DNA from: Nitrospirota bacterium
Lineage (GTDB): Bacteria > Nitrospirota_A > Leptospirillia > Leptospirillales > Leptospirillaceae
Length of the DNA stretch: 26,204 nt
Direction of reading: 5' to 3'
NCBI GenBank assembly: GCA_021838765.1
Contig: JAKCCY010000029.1
Coordinates: 1-26,204, forward strand
In this document: positions 24,884-26,204 of the stretch, piece by piece
Layout: each line of letters opens with the position of its first letter
Numbering within the stretch: position 1 is the first letter of the stretch
Program-made: the position numbers and the translations under genes
The notes under the pieces: generated by a model
Database searches by the model: none
What the model was told of the DNA's origin: nothing
Seen by the model: the letters and a program-made list of their open reading frames with translations, nothing else

Positions 24884-26088
24884 TGGAAAAGAGAGATGTC
24901 ATACCGGAAATCATCCGTTTCAATCATGGCCTGGACCCCAGAAGGCTAAAACTCAAATTTGCCCGGATGAGGGAAGGTCCCTTCGCTTTTTTTCGGGCAA
25001 CCTGCCATCTCTTTTATCAAGATCTCCCTCAGGAATCTGTTCTTGCGAAGCCACCCAGGGTATGGGTATCAGGAGACCTCCACCTTGAAAACTTTGGAAG
25101 TTATAAGGGAGATAACCGTCTTGCCTATTTTGATTTGAATGACTTTGATGAAGCGTGTCTTGCTCCATGCACTCTCGAAATATTGCGTGTCTTGACAAGT
25201 ATTCTGATCGCTTCCGACGGTGTTGGCCTGGGGACACGTGTTCAGGCCGATTTATGCGGGTCATTTATGGATGCGTACCGCTCTGAGGCTATGAGTGAAA
25301 AACCCCGGTGGATTGAACGATCCCTTTCAAAAGGTCTGATAAAAAAGCTTTTCAAGGCTGTTAAATCAATGGACAGAAGGACGTTTTTGGATAGCCGGAC
25401 CAGGGTTGATGGAAAAAAGAGAAAGCTTCTGACTGATGGAATAAAGGCTTTTCCAACAATGAAAAAGGATAAGGAAAAAATACGCTCTCTCATGGAGAGC
25501 TTCTCCACCACGCAAAAAGATCCGGACTTTTACAAGGTGCTCGGTATCGGAGACCGCATTTCTGGTTTGGGCAGTCTTGGCGTTTCCCGCTATGTACTGC
25601 TGGTTGAAGGACGAGGGACCCTCTCGGGAAATTTTTTGCTGGACCTGAAAGAAGCAAGACCTTCATCACTGGGTGGTCTTCTTTCTGCAATGCAGCCCCA
25701 CTGGGAAAGTGATGCAGAGAGGGTTGTGAGCATCCAGAAGCGTTGTCAGGCCATATCGCCCGCTCTTCTAACCACTTTCACTCTGGATGGTCGCCCATTC
25801 ATACTGAAGGAACTTCAACCGAGCGCACACCGTGTCAATCTCGACAGCTGGACCGGACACATTCCGGAAAAAATGTTGGTACTGGGATCCATGGGGGCAC
25901 TTTCTGCCTGGGGGCAGATCCGGGGCGCATCATACAGGGGTGCTGCATCTTCAGGGGAGATCGCCGAATTTGCAGGGGATGACAGATGGCCATCGGAAAT
26001 ACTGGATATTGCATTTGATCGGGCTCGTCTTTTTCACGAGTACTACAGGGACTATTGCATGGCATTCGATGCAGGGGCCATCGGTTGA
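24883..26088 (+). CDS. DUF2252 family protein (kinase-like fold)
   Basis: A 401-residue protein of the DUF2252 family, which is distantly related to aminoglycoside-phosphotransferase-like kinases and has no established reaction. Hallmarks are FNHGLDPRRLKLKFARMREGPFAFFRAT near the N terminus, WVSGDLHLENFGSYKG (about 66-81, like a catalytic loop) and YFDLNDFDEA (about 85-94, like the metal-binding loop). Late in the protein come FTLDGRPFILKELQPSAHRV and HEYYRDYCMAFD. ATG 24883 has GAGGG 6 bases upstream and shares its first base with the methyltransferase stop (TGATG); a GTG one codon earlier is possible. Confidence 0.88.
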   Translation: MEKRDVIPEIIRFNHGLDPRRLKLKFARMREGPFAFFRATCHLFYQDLPQESVLAKPPRVWVSGDLHLENFGSYKGDNRLAYFDLNDFDEACLAPCTLEILRVLTSILIASDGVGLGTRVQADLCGSFMDAYRSEAMSEKPRWIERSLSKGLIKKLFKAVKSMDRRTFLDSRTRVDGKKRKLLTDGIKAFPTMKKDKEKIRSLMESFSTTQKDPDFYKVLGIGDRISGLGSLGVSRYVLLVEGRGTLSGNFLLDLKEARPSSLGGLLSAMQPHWESDAERVVSIQKRCQAISPALLTTFTLDGRPFILKELQPSAHRVNLDSWTGHIPEKMLVLGSMGALSAWGQIRGASYRGAASSGEIAEFAGDDRWPSEILDIAFDRARLFHEYYRDYCMAFDAGAIG

Positions 26089-26204
26089 TTCCTGACAAGA
26101 CACCTTTGACGTCACAGTCTGGAATTATCTCTGACCCGACCGCGTTCGAAGGGCGGACCGGTTATCGTCCGGGGAACATTTTTGACTCGAATTGCCATGC
26201 GTGT
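26085..26204 (+). CDS. Start of a further gene, cut by the right edge
   Basis: From TTG 26085 the frame stays open for 40 codons to the window end. The TTG overlaps the DUF2252 stop (TTGA) and has AGGGG 7 bases upstream, the same arrangement as the purL/purF junction. The peptide ends NIFDSNCHAC. That would fit either the N terminus of a class II glutamine amidotransferase such as glutamate synthase (a Cys-Gly-Val block next) or a haem CxxCH motif; neither can be decided here. The opposite strand is also open (26112-26204), which lowers confidence. Confidence 0.45.
   Translation, partial: MIPDKTPLTSQSGIISDPTAFEGRTGYRPGNIFDSNCHAC

Noticed and set aside
26112..26204. Minus-strand open frame ending GRVRDNSRL, as the tail of a convergent gene
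   Set aside because: The plus-strand frame has a ribosome-binding site and a coupled start, while this one is only a short open stretch at the edge. It cannot be excluded.

Overview
The window comes from a Gram-negative bacterium. Evidence for this is the outer-membrane proteins, two TolC-type channels, an RND pump and a lipoprotein. GC content is moderate, genes are densely packed, and TTG/GTG starts are common. Gene content and style would fit an acidophilic Nitrospirota bacterium such as Leptospirillum, but no marker gene here proves it; that placement is inference. No mobile element, CRISPR array, rRNA or tRNA was seen.

Left part (1-3081, minus strand): a purine operon purQ-purL-purF. 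Only the first 19 codons of purF are inside the window. A leader and intergenic stretch of about 680 bases follows, and then a c-di-GMP phosphodiesterase of the HD-GYP type with an N-terminal DUF3391 domain (3760-5016).

Centre (5076-12321): a self-regulated drug-efflux operon. A good sigma70-like promoter overlaps, just past its -10, a perfect 20-bp palindrome that looks like a TetR operator. It is followed by a small outer-membrane barrel protein, a TetR repressor, TolC, a membrane-fusion (HlyD/AcrA-type) protein and an RND pump. The genes touch or overlap, so they are probably co-transcribed. A Pro/Gly-rich exported protein and a convergent LysR regulator follow.

A second export cluster (14138-18564) is read divergently from the LysR gene: a TolC paralogue, a paralogue of the same small barrel protein, a single-pass membrane protein of unknown family, an ABC ATPase and an ABC-2 permease. 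The TolC + barrel pair therefore occurs twice within 9 kb, once with an RND pump and once with an ABC transporter. This is the most interesting feature of the window.

Right part (18565-26204): a ferredoxin-NADP reductase-like flavoprotein behind a near-consensus promoter whose predicted +1 is at the start codon; a stand-alone membrane Cache-type sensor; a 3-hydroxyacyl-CoA-dehydrogenase-like protein that has lost its catalytic residues; a DUF1848 iron-sulfur protein; a DUF5069 protein; a convergent Slp-like lipoprotein; and a methyltransferase-DUF2252 pair coupled to a gene that runs off the right edge.
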